Of a DNA stretch of 64,000 nucleotides, positions 1 to 7,783 are shown one piece after another. The DNA lies in contig CAWAGP010000001.1 in assembly GCA_963781705.1 (NCBI GenBank), positions 496,001-560,000 of the forward strand, read 5' to 3'. Position 1 is the first letter of the stretch. Every line of letters starts with the position of its first letter. The position numbers were made by a program, and so were the translations under genes. The notes under the pieces are model-generated. The model saw only the letters and a program-made list of their open reading frames with translations. It searched no databases and had not been told where the DNA came from. This DNA comes from JALYGJ01 sp963781705. Lineage in GTDB: Bacteria; Chloroflexota; Limnocylindria; Limnocylindrales; CSP1-4.

Positions 1-2
1 AC

Positions 3-152
3 TGGGTCCAGAACCTCGCGCTGACCTCGCATTTCGGCCAGCCAATGGTCGGCAACTGGGACCTGAGCGGCGTTGTTGCCTCCCTCGTCATCGCGGTCGG
101 CGGCATCCTGATCGGCGCCTGGGGCGTGACGCGGCGAGACGTGCGCGACTGA
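3..152 (+). CDS. C-terminal fragment of an ABC-2 type transporter permease
   Basis: The reading frame is open from the window edge and ends at TGA 150-152. The visible 49 residues contain one hydrophobic stretch (SGVVASLVIAVGGILIGAWG) followed by a short basic-acidic tail (VTRRDVRD). A last transmembrane helix with a cytoplasmic tail of this kind is typical of ABC-2 export permeases (inference from pattern; the family signature lies outside the window). The start and the partner ATPase would be to the left. It could be another multi-span membrane protein. Confidence 0.5.
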   Translation, partial: WVQNLALTSHFGQPMVGNWDLSGVVASLVIAVGGILIGAWGVTRRDVRD

Positions 153-206
153 CCTCGCGCATGGCGGCACCCTCAGCGCGTTGCGGGACCTCAGCGCGTG
201 GCGGGG

Positions 207-590
207 TCAGTAGGCTTCGACGCGAACTGGCGTAAGCCTGAAGTCGCGGACATTGCGCGTCAGCACGGTGGCGTCCGACGCTTCCGCCGCACCCGCAATC
301 AGGGCATCGGCGAGGCTCAGGGCCCGGCCTCGCTGACGCGCCTCGGAGCGCCATAGACCCGCGGCCATGGCCGTTTCGGGTCCCGGCTGGACGAACTCAA
401 CCGGGCGCAGCATTGCCTCGAGTAAGCGCACCTGAGCGGCGGTGAGTCCAAAGCGTGTCTCGCACACCGCCACTTCATTGACCAGCGGGTCATCGCCCTC
501 GGCGAAGAAGCGCTCGAAACGCGCCACGGCCGCGGGATCATCCCGTAGATAGTCGATCAAGAAGGTGGTGTCGAGCAGGAAGCGCGCCAC
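207..590 (-). CDS. vapC: PIN-domain ribonuclease toxin, VapC family
   Basis: The 127-residue product has the PIN-domain pattern: the first acidic residue near the N-terminus (LLDTTFLIDYL), an acidic residue in AVCETRFGL, a third in SLADALIAGAA, and the late TRNVRDF motif. These acidic residues bind Mg2+ for RNA cleavage in VapC toxins. The length matches the family. The GTG start at 588-590 shares one base with the TAG stop of the upstream small gene, so the two are co-translated, as expected for a toxin behind its antitoxin. Target RNA cannot be read from sequence. Confidence 0.85.
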   Translation of the reverse strand: MARFLLDTTFLIDYLRDDPAAVARFERFFAEGDDPLVNEVAVCETRFGLTAAQVRLLEAMLRPVEFVQPGPETAMAAGLWRSEARQRGRALSLADALIAGAAEASDATVLTRNVRDFRLTPVRVEAY

Positions 591-856
591 TACTCCTCCA
601 GGCCCGGGTCGGTTTTCTCCGCTCGGAGTGCGCGCACCCAGTCCACGACCGCTACCGACGTTGGAAATCGCGGATCATCCTTGAGGATGCCGCGCGCCTC
701 GTTCCAGGCACGGCGCATCTCGTCCCTGCGCAGCCGGTATAGCAGCGCGTCCTCAACGTAGGCACTGCGGTTGCGCGGGCCGGCCACCCTGTCAAGGCGA
801 TCGACGAGCTCTTTCGGCAGAGTCATGTTGACTGGAATACGCACAGTCATGCGCAT
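590..856 (-). CDS. vapB: VapB-type ribbon-helix-helix antitoxin
   Basis: An 88-residue product whose N-terminus (MRMTVRIPVNMTLPKELVDRLD) is a beta-strand followed by a helix, then RNRSAYVEDALLYRLRRDE, the usual ribbon-helix-helix fold of antitoxins. The C-terminal acidic tail would wrap the toxin. The ATG at 854-856 was chosen, and the ATG at 848-850 is an alternative. Upstream codons in the same frame overlap the next divergent gene and look non-coding. It abuts the PIN-domain gene with a one-base overlap. Autoregulation is expected for the family; two TGCGCA palindromes lie at its start. Confidence 0.8.
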   Translation of the reverse strand: MRMTVRIPVNMTLPKELVDRLDRVAGPRNRSAYVEDALLYRLRRDEMRRAWNEARGILKDDPRFPTSVAVVDWVRALRAEKTDPGLEE

Positions 857-868
857 ATCATTGCGCAT
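848..868. promoter_or_regulatory. Candidate VapBC autoregulatory site (paired TGCGCA palindromes)
   Basis: The octamer ATGCGCAT (849-856, itself palindromic) and the related TTGCGCAT (861-868) lie 12 bases apart over the antitoxin start codon, in the gap facing the divergent trans-sulfuration gene. RHH antitoxins usually bind paired short palindromes at their own promoter. This assignment is inference from position and symmetry alone. Confidence 0.3.
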
Positions 869-914
869 TCCCGCGCGAGGGTCAATGCCAAGGTGTCCGC
901 TATGCTCGCGGCCG

Positions 915-2174
915 ATGAGCGACACGCCCGGGAAGACGACACCCCCTGACCCAACCGCCGAGCCGGATCGGGCGAACCGTCCCGAATGGCGACCGGCGAC
1001 GCGCGCCGTGCACGCCGGCATGGAGCCCGATGAGCTGACCGGCGCGGTCGCGCCGCCGATCTACCAGACGGCAACCTTCGAGCAGGAGGCCGTCGGCCGG
1101 CCACGCGGCGGCTGGGAATACGCGCGCACCGGCAACCCGACGCGCGCGCGGCTGGAGACCTCGATCGCAGCGCTGGAGGGGGCCGACCATGGCCTGGCCT
1201 TTGCCAGCGGCTCGGCGACCACCCAGGCGATCGCCGCGCTGGCACTCCCCGGCGAACAGATCCTGTGCGTCAACGACGTGTATGGCGGCACGTTCCGCTA
1301 CTTCGAACGTGTGCTGCGCGACATGGGTGTCGCGACCTCGTACCACGACTTCGCCAACGAGGCGGAAGGCGAGCTGAACACGGCGCTGACCGACCTGGTG
1401 CGCATCGTCTGGCTGGAGACGCCCACCAACCCACACCTGCGCGTAGTCGACATCGCGTACATCGCGCAGCGGCTGGCCGACCACGTCGGCGCGCGTGGCG
1501 AGCGGCCGCTACTGGTGGTCGACAACACGTTCGCCACGCCGCTCTCGCAGCGGCCGTTGGAACTGGGCGCGGACATCGTCTTCCACTCCGCGACCAAGTA
1601 CCTGTCCGGCCACTCGGACACGATCAGCGGCGTGCTGGCCACTTCGCGCGACGACCTGTACGAGCGGCTCAAGTTCCTGCAGAACGCGATCGGCGCGGTG
1701 CCTGGCCCGATGGACTGCTTCCTCGTCCTGCGCGGCATCCGCACGCTGGCGCTGCGCGTCGAGCGGCATGCCGAGAACGCGCGCGCCGTCGCCGATGCGC
1801 TCGCCGCGCGCGACGACGTCGACATCGTCAACTATCCCGGGCTGACCGAGGGCCGGCACGCGCACCCGCAGGCGGAGGTCGTCGCGCGCCAGATGCGCTA
1901 CAGCGGCGGCATGATCTCGTTCGTGCCGGCCGAGCATGACGGCCGCTCCGCGGAGGAACGCGCGCGGCGATTCGTCGAAGGCACGCGCCTCTTCGCGCTG
2001 GCCGAGTCGCTCGGCGGGGTCGAGTCGCTGACGGAGATCCCGGCGTTGATGACCCACGGCTCGGTGGCCAACTCGCCGCTCGAGGTATCGCCGGCGCTGG
2101 TGCGCCTATCGGTCGGTATCGAGGACGCGGCGGACCTGGTCGCCGACGTCAACCGGGCACTCGACCGCGCCTGA
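915..2174 (+). CDS. Trans-sulfuration PLP enzyme (cystathionine gamma-lyase/synthase or O-acetylhomoserine sulfhydrylase)
   Basis: This 419-residue protein of the Cys/Met-metabolism PLP family begins at ATG 915. Diagnostic elements are the N-terminal TRAVHAG and PPIYQTATFEQ, the phosphate-binding ASGSATT stretch, VVDNTFATP, and the PLP-lysine motif FHSATKYLSGHSD (Lys about residue 228). Length and motif order fit cystathionine gamma-synthase/lyase. The exact reaction cannot be fixed from motifs. An intact cystathionine beta-synthase is encoded at 35321-36757, so a homocysteine-to-cysteine reverse trans-sulfuration role is a reasonable inference. Its last codons and stop are part of a 23-bp repeat found again at 3484. 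Confidence 0.9.
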   Translation: MSDTPGKTTPPDPTAEPDRANRPEWRPATRAVHAGMEPDELTGAVAPPIYQTATFEQEAVGRPRGGWEYARTGNPTRARLETSIAALEGADHGLAFASGSATTQAIAALALPGEQILCVNDVYGGTFRYFERVLRDMGVATSYHDFANEAEGELNTALTDLVRIVWLETPTNPHLRVVDIAYIAQRLADHVGARGERPLLVVDNTFATPLSQRPLELGADIVFHSATKYLSGHSDTISGVLATSRDDLYERLKFLQNAIGAVPGPMDCFLVLRGIRTLALRVERHAENARAVADALAARDDVDIVNYPGLTEGRHAHPQAEVVARQMRYSGGMISFVPAEHDGRSAEERARRFVEGTRLFALAESLGGVESLTEIPALMTHGSVANSPLEVSPALVRLSVGIEDAADLVADVNRALDRA

Positions 2175-2176
2175 CT
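2154..2176. repeat. Perfect 23-bp direct repeat, copy 1
   Basis: Begins cgggcactcgaccgcgcctg and covers the last codons and TGA of the trans-sulfuration gene. An identical 23-base copy lies at 3484-3506, so the two frame the polysaccharide deacetylase gene exactly. See the matching finding. Confidence 0.9.
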
Positions 2177-2184
2177 GCTGGCGG

Positions 2185-3426
2185 TCAGAAGACCACCCGA
2201 GCACGAACCACGTCGACCCTGCCGGTCGCGTTGTTGGTGGCCCCGAGGATGGCGTCGAGGGCGGTCCCGCGCGCGCGCTTGAGCACGGGCGTCAGCTTGA
2301 TGTCAATCGACAGCGTCGACCAGCCCGCCAGCGACCCGGTGGTGAAGGTGCCGGCCCTGACCTGCGTGGTCACGTCGACGCCGTTGACCACGACCTGCAA
2401 TCGCGTAGCCGACGGGTCGGTAAGGGTCACACGCAGCGTGAACGCACCGGCGTCGTTGCTCTGATCGGCCAGCCGGACCGAGTAGTCGTAGGTGGTGCCC
2501 TTGCGCACGTGCGCGCGTTTGACCGTCTGTGCCGCGAGCGGCGTCGACGAGAGCACACGGACGCCTCTCAACGGGGCTGTCGGCGCACGGGCTATCGAGA
2601 GGTCCGGCGTCGCCGGCGGACACGGGTCGGCGAACGGCGCGAGCTTGGCGAGGAGCTGCGGTCCGCCTTCGGTCGCGAGCGTCTCGATGCGCTTGCTGAG
2701 GAGCGGTGCGCTGGTCGACTCGACCGCGCCTGGCCTGACGGTGAAGGCCAGATCGAAGCCGCTCGCAGCAACCTGCGCGACAGCTGCGTCGTTGTAGCGC
2801 CCGTACGGATAGGCGAACGTGGCCGGGCGATAACCAAGGATGTTGCCGAGTGCAACTTCGGCGCCCTCGATCTGCTGAACGAGTCCGGCGTGATCGAGCT
2901 TCTTGAGGTTGGGATGGGTGAGCGTGTGGTTGCCGATGGCGTGCCCGCGCTGCGCAAGATCGCGCATCTGCTCGGTCGTCAGCTCGCCCTGGTCTGGCGT
3001 CTTGCCGGGGATCACGAAGAATGTCCCGCGCATGCCCTGCCCTTCGAGGATCGGGGCGGCATTGGCGTAGGCATCCTCGTCGCCGTCATCCAGCGAGACG
3101 ACGAACGTCTTGTCGGCTGGGCAGGTTTGGCTAACGAAGTCGGCCGCCAGCTGATCGGCGGTGATGGTCCGCCAGCCGTTGGCCTTGAGGTAGCTCAGCT
3201 GGGCGTTGAACTGCGTCGGACAGAGGTAGTAGATCGCTTCGGTGGTATTGGCCGGAGGGCAGGCGATGTGGTGGTAGTAGAGAACCGGCACGCCGAGTTG
3301 CCAACGCTGCGCTTCGGCACCAATGACGTCGTGCTGCGGCGCCGCCGACGCGAATGCGCCCGTCGGCGACAGCAGTAGAGCAGCCACACCTGCCAGCGCC
3401 AGCACCCGCCGCCGCGCATGGGTCAT
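2185..3426 (-). CDS. Secreted polysaccharide deacetylase (NodB domain) with C-terminal beta domain
   Basis: This 413-residue product has a signal peptide (MTHARRR, hydrophobic core, ASA-AP about 28). The NodB homology domain spans about 45-260: the metal/base motif appears as SLDDGDED (Asp113-Asp114, usually TFDDG), the zinc histidines as NHTLTHPN (His167, His171), and motif 3 as FAYPYGRYN (about 205-212). Such enzymes remove acetyl groups from chitin- or peptidoglycan-like polymers outside the cell. Residues about 290-413 are Thr/Val-rich and look like a carbohydrate-binding or spacer beta domain. ATG 3424-3426 has GGAGG seven bases upstream. It converges on the trans-sulfuration gene and is bounded by the 23-bp repeat. 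Confidence 0.88.
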   Translation of the reverse strand: MTHARRRVLALAGVAALLLSPTGAFASAAPQHDVIGAEAQRWQLGVPVLYYHHIACPPANTTEAIYYLCPTQFNAQLSYLKANGWRTITADQLAADFVSQTCPADKTFVVSLDDGDEDAYANAAPILEGQGMRGTFFVIPGKTPDQGELTTEQMRDLAQRGHAIGNHTLTHPNLKKLDHAGLVQQIEGAEVALGNILGYRPATFAYPYGRYNDAAVAQVAASGFDLAFTVRPGAVESTSAPLLSKRIETLATEGGPQLLAKLAPFADPCPPATPDLSIARAPTAPLRGVRVLSSTPLAAQTVKRAHVRKGTTYDYSVRLADQSNDAGAFTLRVTLTDPSATRLQVVVNGVDVTTQVRAGTFTTGSLAGWSTLSIDIKLTPVLKRARGTALDAILGATNNATGRVDVVRARVVF

Positions 3427-3483
3427 CGACCTGCCTCCTGATTGGGACGCTCCGCCAGAGCGGTAAGTATCCTCCGGATTCCT

Positions 3484-3506
3484 CGGGCACTCGACCGCGC
3501 CTGACT
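3484..3506. repeat. Perfect 23-bp direct repeat, copy 2
   Basis: Identical over 23 bases to 2154-2176, where the sequence encodes the C-terminus of the trans-sulfuration enzyme. Here it lies in the 91-base gap upstream of the deacetylase and downstream of the SGNH lipoprotein gene, so it is non-coding. Confidence 0.9.
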
Positions 3507-3517
3507 CGGTCGCGCGC

Positions 3518-4426
3518 CTAGGGCATGTTTCCGTGGCCGAGGTCGAATAGAAGCTGGCCCAGCCGATCCGCTCCCAGCTGAGTCACGTGGAGCTCGTCGG
3601 GCTGGATGAAGCCGGCGGCAACGGGGTCCTGGTTGCCGTTGGCACCCATGAAGGCGGTCCGCGCGTCGGCCACCGGGATGCCGTGATCGGCGGCAGCCGA
3701 TACCAGCGCGGTGCTGATGTTCGTGAAGATCTTGTGGGCTACGCGGCCAAGCCCCAGCTCCTGGAAGCGCGGATAGAAGTAGTCCCACAGGTTGATAACG
3801 CGGATCAGGGCATTGGCATCAGCCAGGGCCGTGATCTCGTCCATGATTGCGCGCGCATTGGCGCTGTAGCCATCGACCATGGTCGCCCCGCACGCGGCGT
3901 ACTCCCTGGCGGTGCCCGGTGCCGGCTGGTAATTGGCGGCGTCCCACGGGCAGAGGTCCTTCAACTCGCCAATCGGCACGTCGAACACGATCACGTCGGC
4001 TGAACTGATCGCGGCACGCACCGGCGCTATCGTGCGAATTCGGTCGAGGATGTAGCCGCTGGATGAGCCGCCGTAGAACAGCGGCTTGATCGCAACCCTC
4101 ACGCCGAGGTCGCTGGCCAAGAGATCGGCGTAGGCCTGGGCGGCAGCCACACCATCACCGAGGCCGAGCGCCGAGTCGGAGATGGTGACCATCGTCAACG
4201 TGGGTGCGCTGGCGCTCGCGGTCGGCACCGTGGTCGGTGTTGGAGTCGGCTGTGCGGTCGGTTGCGCTGTCGGCGTTGCGGTCGGTGGTTGCGTCGGCTG
4301 CGCTGTCGGCGTTGCAGTCGGGTGCGCCGTGGTGAGTGTCGCCGGCGGCCCAGCGGCGCAGCCAATGACCAGAGCGACTGCGCCTACGGCGGCGACCAGC
4401 CGCAACACGAGGTGCTGGCAGTTCAT
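3518..4426 (-). CDS. SGNH/GDSL-like hydrolase lipoprotein with Pro/Thr-rich linker
   Basis: This 302-residue product has a lipoprotein signal ending in VIGC (Cys23), then about 45 residues of PTATPTAQPT-type repeats that would hold the catalytic domain away from the membrane. The domain starts at TMVTISDSALGLGDG (Ser85 in the GDS-like position) and ends with DELHVTQLG (Asp277, His280), the SGNH catalytic Asp/His pair. The substrate is not predictable; acyl-ester or polysaccharide deacylation is usual for the family. ATG 4424-4426 has GGAGGG about eight bases upstream. It is divergent from the acid phosphatase at 4722, and the linker DNA is itself a short tandem repeat (about 4240-4330). Confidence 0.8.
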   Translation of the reverse strand: MNCQHLVLRLVAAVGAVALVIGCAAGPPATLTTAHPTATPTAQPTQPPTATPTAQPTAQPTPTPTTVPTASASAPTLTMVTISDSALGLGDGVAAAQAYADLLASDLGVRVAIKPLFYGGSSSGYILDRIRTIAPVRAAISSADVIVFDVPIGELKDLCPWDAANYQPAPGTAREYAACGATMVDGYSANARAIMDEITALADANALIRVINLWDYFYPRFQELGLGRVAHKIFTNISTALVSAAADHGIPVADARTAFMGANGNQDPVAAGFIQPDELHVTQLGADRLGQLLFDLGHGNMP

Positions 4427-4721
4427 GTCACGCTCCCTCCGGGGCCCCTCGGCGACCTCTACGGACTGCTCTGGGCGAGTAGGGTCGTCGTCGGTTCCAT
4501 TCAATCGATCGCGCGCGGCCGCGCACAAGTGCCGAAGGGCTCCTCGTCGGCAAATGGCCGTCGAGGCACCGTCGGGTTCAGCGGCCAACCCGACTACCGC
4601 GAGGCACCGCGCGGGGGCGCCGGTAAAGATCGGGCCGAACGGCTCTGGCCGCGCCGTCGGGCAGTTGCCTAGCCTGAGCCAATCAGCCGGTGCCCAGTCC
4701 GGCTTGCAGAGGGAGGGTCCC

Positions 4722-5693
4722 ATGAGGTTCTTCACTCGTGTTCGCCGCGCCCCGCGAACGGCCGTCGGGCTCGCGGTGGTCGCGCTGCTCTTCGCCACCG
4801 TCGGCGCCACGGTGGGAGCGGGCATCGGCATCCACCTGCCGACCGTCATTACGCCGCACCACGAGAACGCCATCACCAACATCGACATCCTGCGGTCGGA
4901 AATCAAGAACTACTACGGCACGCCTGGAGCCGCGACCGGTTCCAGCGCGACCGGCGGCTGGACCCTGCCGCTCGCCAGCGACAGCTACTACGCCAAGGAG
5001 GCGACGAAGATCGCCGCCAAAGGCTGGAACTGGCTGAACAAGGGTTTCAACAAGACCAAGCCGATGCGGGCGATCATCCTCGATGTCGACGACACCACGG
5101 TGACCACGTACAACTACGAGTTGTTCAGCAACTGGGACTACAACCCAGGGACGAACACCAGTTTCGTGGGTCTTACGGGAGCGACCTTCAGCGGCAACAT
5201 GTTCCCCCCGACGCCGGGCATGGTCAACCTCGTCTGGAAGGCACAGAACGCCGGTTATGCGATCTTCTGGATCACGGGCCGGCCCGACTCGCAGCACGAC
5301 GCGACCATCGCCAACCTTGTCAATGACGTCGCCGCCGGATTCTCCGACATCACCACGGTGACCTATTCAGGCGCCACGGTCCCGGAGTTCGACGCCAACT
5401 ATCCCGCACCGACGGCGGTTGACACAGGGCACGGTGGTTTCACCGACGGCCTGTTCACCAAGCCCTCGGTCGGGTCCTATCCGGCCTACCTTGACCAGCC
5501 GCAGTTCTGCGGGCCGTATATCTCACAGGACAAGTCCTGCGCGACGATCCAGTACAAGGCCGGCACGCGCGCCTACATCGAATCGCTCGGCTACGAAATC
5601 GTGGCCGACTTCGGCGACCAGTACAGCGACGGCCAGGGCGGCTTCACCAACAGGTTCTTCAAGATGCCCAACCCGAGCTACTACTTGCCGTAA
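4722..5693 (+). CDS. Secreted HAD-superfamily acid phosphatase (class B / subfamily IIIB-like)
   Basis: This 323-residue protein has an N-terminal signal or anchor helix (residues 13-36). HAD motif I is IILDVDDTTVTTY (Asp121 and Asp123), a hydrophobic-threonine motif II is IFWITGRPDS, and the late acidic motif is VADFGDQYSD. This order matches plant acid-phosphatase/vegetative-storage-like HAD enzymes that hydrolyse phosphomonoesters outside the membrane. Two cysteines near 263-272 (FCGP, KSCA) could form a disulfide. ATG 4722 follows GGGAGGG. The gene is followed by a strong hairpin at 5720-5762. Confidence 0.85.
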   Translation: MRFFTRVRRAPRTAVGLAVVALLFATVGATVGAGIGIHLPTVITPHHENAITNIDILRSEIKNYYGTPGAATGSSATGGWTLPLASDSYYAKEATKIAAKGWNWLNKGFNKTKPMRAIILDVDDTTVTTYNYELFSNWDYNPGTNTSFVGLTGATFSGNMFPPTPGMVNLVWKAQNAGYAIFWITGRPDSQHDATIANLVNDVAAGFSDITTVTYSGATVPEFDANYPAPTAVDTGHGGFTDGLFTKPSVGSYPAYLDQPQFCGPYISQDKSCATIQYKAGTRAYIESLGYEIVADFGDQYSDGQGGFTNRFFKMPNPSYYLP

Positions 5694-5719
5694 CCGGCGC
5701 ATCTCCCGCGACAGCGGGC

Positions 5720-5762
5720 ATGCACGGAGGCCGCCGGCCGCAGGCCGGCGGCCTCCGTGCAT
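5720..5762. terminator. Strong 20-bp perfect hairpin after the acid phosphatase gene
   Basis: Arms 5720-5739 and 5743-5762 are perfectly complementary around a three-base loop (gca). There is no U-tract, so it may act as a bidirectional or Rho-assisted stop, or insulate the tryptophanase gene that starts 32 bases on. Confidence 0.75.
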
Positions 5763-5793
5763 CCAACACATAACCAACCGTTAGAGTCAATCC

Positions 5794-7167
5794 GTGGACC
5801 GCTGGCACACGATCATCGAGCCGTTCCGCATCCACTCGGTCGAGCCGATCCGGATGACCACCGTCGCCGAGCGCGAGACGGCGCTCCAGAAGGCCGGCTG
5901 GAACCTCTTCAACATCCACGCCGACGACGTGATCATCGACCTGCTCACCGACTCGGGCACCGGCGCGATGAGCCGCGACCAGTGGGCGGCCATCCAGCAC
6001 GGTGACGAGAGCTACGCCGGATCGCCGTCGTGGTACCGCTTCCTCGACGCAGTCCAGAACCTGTTCGCCTTCAAGCACGTCATCCCCGCCCACCAGGGCC
6101 GTGCCGCGGAGAAGATCCTCTTCTCCGTGATCGGCGGACCGGGCAAGGTCGTGCCCAACAACTCACACTTCGACACGACGCGCGCGAACGTCGAGTTCAG
6201 CGGCGCCGAGGCGGTCGACCTCACGCCGCCGCATGACGCGCACGAGATGCTGCCCTTTAAGGGCGACATGGACGTCGACGCGCTGGAGCGGCTGATCGCC
6301 GAGCGCGGCGCCGAACACATCCCGGTCGTGTTCATGACCATCACCAACAACTCGATGGGCGGCCAGCCGGTGAGCATGGCCAACCTGCACGCTGTCAGCG
6401 AGGCCTGTCACCGCCATGGCCTGCCGCTGTTCCTGGACGCGTGCCGCTTCGCCGAGAACGCGTGGTTCATCAAGCAGCGCGAGGACGGCTACGCCGACAA
6501 GTCCGTGCCCGACATCGTGCGCGAGATGGCGTCGCTGGCGGACGGCATGACCATGAGCGCCAAGAAGGACGGCCTGGCCAACATCGGCGGCTGGCTGGCG
6601 ATGAACGACGACTCGCTCGCCGAGCGCTGCCGCAACATGCTCATCCTGACCGAGGGCTTCCCGACCTACGGCGGCCTGGCCGGCCGCGACCTGGAGGCCA
6701 TCGCCCAGGGCCTGTCCGAGGTGGTCGAGGAGGACTACCTGCGCTATCGCATCCAGTCGACCGCCTACCTGGGCGAGGCGCTCGACCAGTCGGGGGTGCC
6801 GGTCATCATGCCCATCGGCGGCCACGCGGTGTACCTCGACGCACGGGCGCTGCTGCCGCACATCCCGCCGCTGCAGTACCCCGGCCAGTCGTTGGCCGCC
6901 GCGCTCTACCGCGAGGGCGGCATCCGCGGCGTGGAGATCGGCACGGTCATGTTCGGCCGCCATCCCGACGGCAGCGAGTCACCCGGTCCGATGGACCTTG
7001 TGCGCCTCGCCATTCCGCGCCGGACGTACACCCAGTCGCACATCGACTATGTCATCGAGGTGGTTCGCCTGGTGGCCGGACGGGCGGGGGACCTGCGCGG
7101 CTTCCGCATCGTCGAGGAGCCGCCCCAGCTGCGCCACTTCACGGCCCGCTTCGAACCCCTCGCTTAA
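5794..7167 (+). CDS. tnaA: Tryptophanase (tryptophan indole-lyase), beta-eliminating lyase family
   Basis: This 457-residue PLP enzyme has the family lysine motif MSAKKDGLANIGG (Lys257-258), QPVSMANLH and DACRFAENA. Three positions that separate tryptophanase from tyrosine phenol-lyase look tryptophanase-like: FDTT (Asp127, Thr in TPL), VEIG near 390 (no Arg as in TPL MERG), and RHFTA (His448, Phe in TPL). The expected reaction is L-tryptophan to indole, pyruvate and ammonia. The start is GTG 5794. There is no TnaC-like leader peptide or permease alongside, so it appears to stand alone behind the 5720 hairpin. Family assignment is sure; substrate is inferred. Confidence 0.9.
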   Translation: MDRWHTIIEPFRIHSVEPIRMTTVAERETALQKAGWNLFNIHADDVIIDLLTDSGTGAMSRDQWAAIQHGDESYAGSPSWYRFLDAVQNLFAFKHVIPAHQGRAAEKILFSVIGGPGKVVPNNSHFDTTRANVEFSGAEAVDLTPPHDAHEMLPFKGDMDVDALERLIAERGAEHIPVVFMTITNNSMGGQPVSMANLHAVSEACHRHGLPLFLDACRFAENAWFIKQREDGYADKSVPDIVREMASLADGMTMSAKKDGLANIGGWLAMNDDSLAERCRNMLILTEGFPTYGGLAGRDLEAIAQGLSEVVEEDYLRYRIQSTAYLGEALDQSGVPVIMPIGGHAVYLDARALLPHIPPLQYPGQSLAAALYREGGIRGVEIGTVMFGRHPDGSESPGPMDLVRLAIPRRTYTQSHIDYVIEVVRLVAGRAGDLRGFRIVEEPPQLRHFTARFEPLA

Positions 7168-7287
7168 CCTCTGCTGGCGGGTTTGACGGCCGCCGGCTCG
7201 CTTGACGCCCGCCGGTAGGATTGCCTCCTGGCTGCTCGGGGCGACCCTTGGCTGGCGCCCTGCCGGCCGGTTAGGGAGGACTTGCCG

Positions 7288-7770
7288 GTGCGCGGACGGT
7301 TGGTGATCCTGACTCTGCTCGGCCTGCTGCTGGCCGCCATGGCGGCGCCCGCCCCCACGGTTGGCGCCGCAACCAGCCGCTCGCAGGCCTTGGGAAGCAC
7401 GTCCACCAAATGGACCTTCGAGGTCCTGCACAACAAGTGCACGAACTATGGCGGGGCAAACGGCTACGGCAAATCGGTGCTTGAGGTGCGCCAGGACGAG
7501 TGGGGCACGTCTGGGACGGCGCAGTTCCGGGTCACCGTGGTGACACAGGACGAGTGGGGCGGCGCGTGGCACAAGATTGGCAGCCTTCCATCAAAGACCT
7601 CGGCCAGGTTTGGCAACACCAGCGCGAACCACCATTTCGATTCCCGGTTCGTCTACAGCTGGACCAGCACCCACCATCGCTACAAGAGCCGTCTGCGGTG
7701 GGTCGGCCGCTGGCTGGATGGATCCGGCCATACGATCGCCCAGCAGGTCATCAACGGCCGGGGTTGCTAG
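7288..7770 (+). CDS. Small secreted two-cysteine protein, family member A
   Basis: About 160 residues with a clear signal peptide (VRGRLVILTLLGLLLAAMAAP) and no recognised domain. The mature part has just two cysteines: one in EVLHNKC about 20 residues after the cleavage site, and the other as the last residue (NGRGC). The layout F/Y-x-V-L-x-N-x-C, then a charged V-x-x-D/K-E, Trp-rich middle and terminal Cys recurs in the proteins at 11370, 11943 and 12511. A single disulfide closing a beta-sandwich is a guess. GTG 7288 was chosen because AGGGAGG (7274-7280) is correctly spaced; TTG 7282 is too close. Confidence 0.75.
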   Translation: MRGRLVILTLLGLLLAAMAAPAPTVGAATSRSQALGSTSTKWTFEVLHNKCTNYGGANGYGKSVLEVRQDEWGTSGTAQFRVTVVTQDEWGGAWHKIGSLPSKTSARFGNTSANHHFDSRFVYSWTSTHHRYKSRLRWVGRWLDGSGHTIAQQVINGRGC

Positions 7771-7783
7771 CCAACCAGGCTCG

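Noticed and set aside
88..354. Short reverse frame overlapping the permease end and the PIN gene
   Set aside because: Out of frame with the clear PIN-domain protein; composition Arg/Pro/Cys-rich.
870..914. Possible SAM or other riboswitch ahead of the trans-sulfuration gene
   Set aside because: The leader is too short because the antitoxin gene ends its start region at 856; no conserved core was seen.
4240..4330. Short tandem repeat resembling a CRISPR or regulatory array
   Set aside because: It is the coding sequence of the PTATPTAQPT linker in the SGNH lipoprotein; repeats are short and in frame.
5694..5793. Possible TnaC-like leader peptide before tryptophanase
   Set aside because: No short frame with a Trp codon and Rho-site layout was found; only the perfect hairpin is present.
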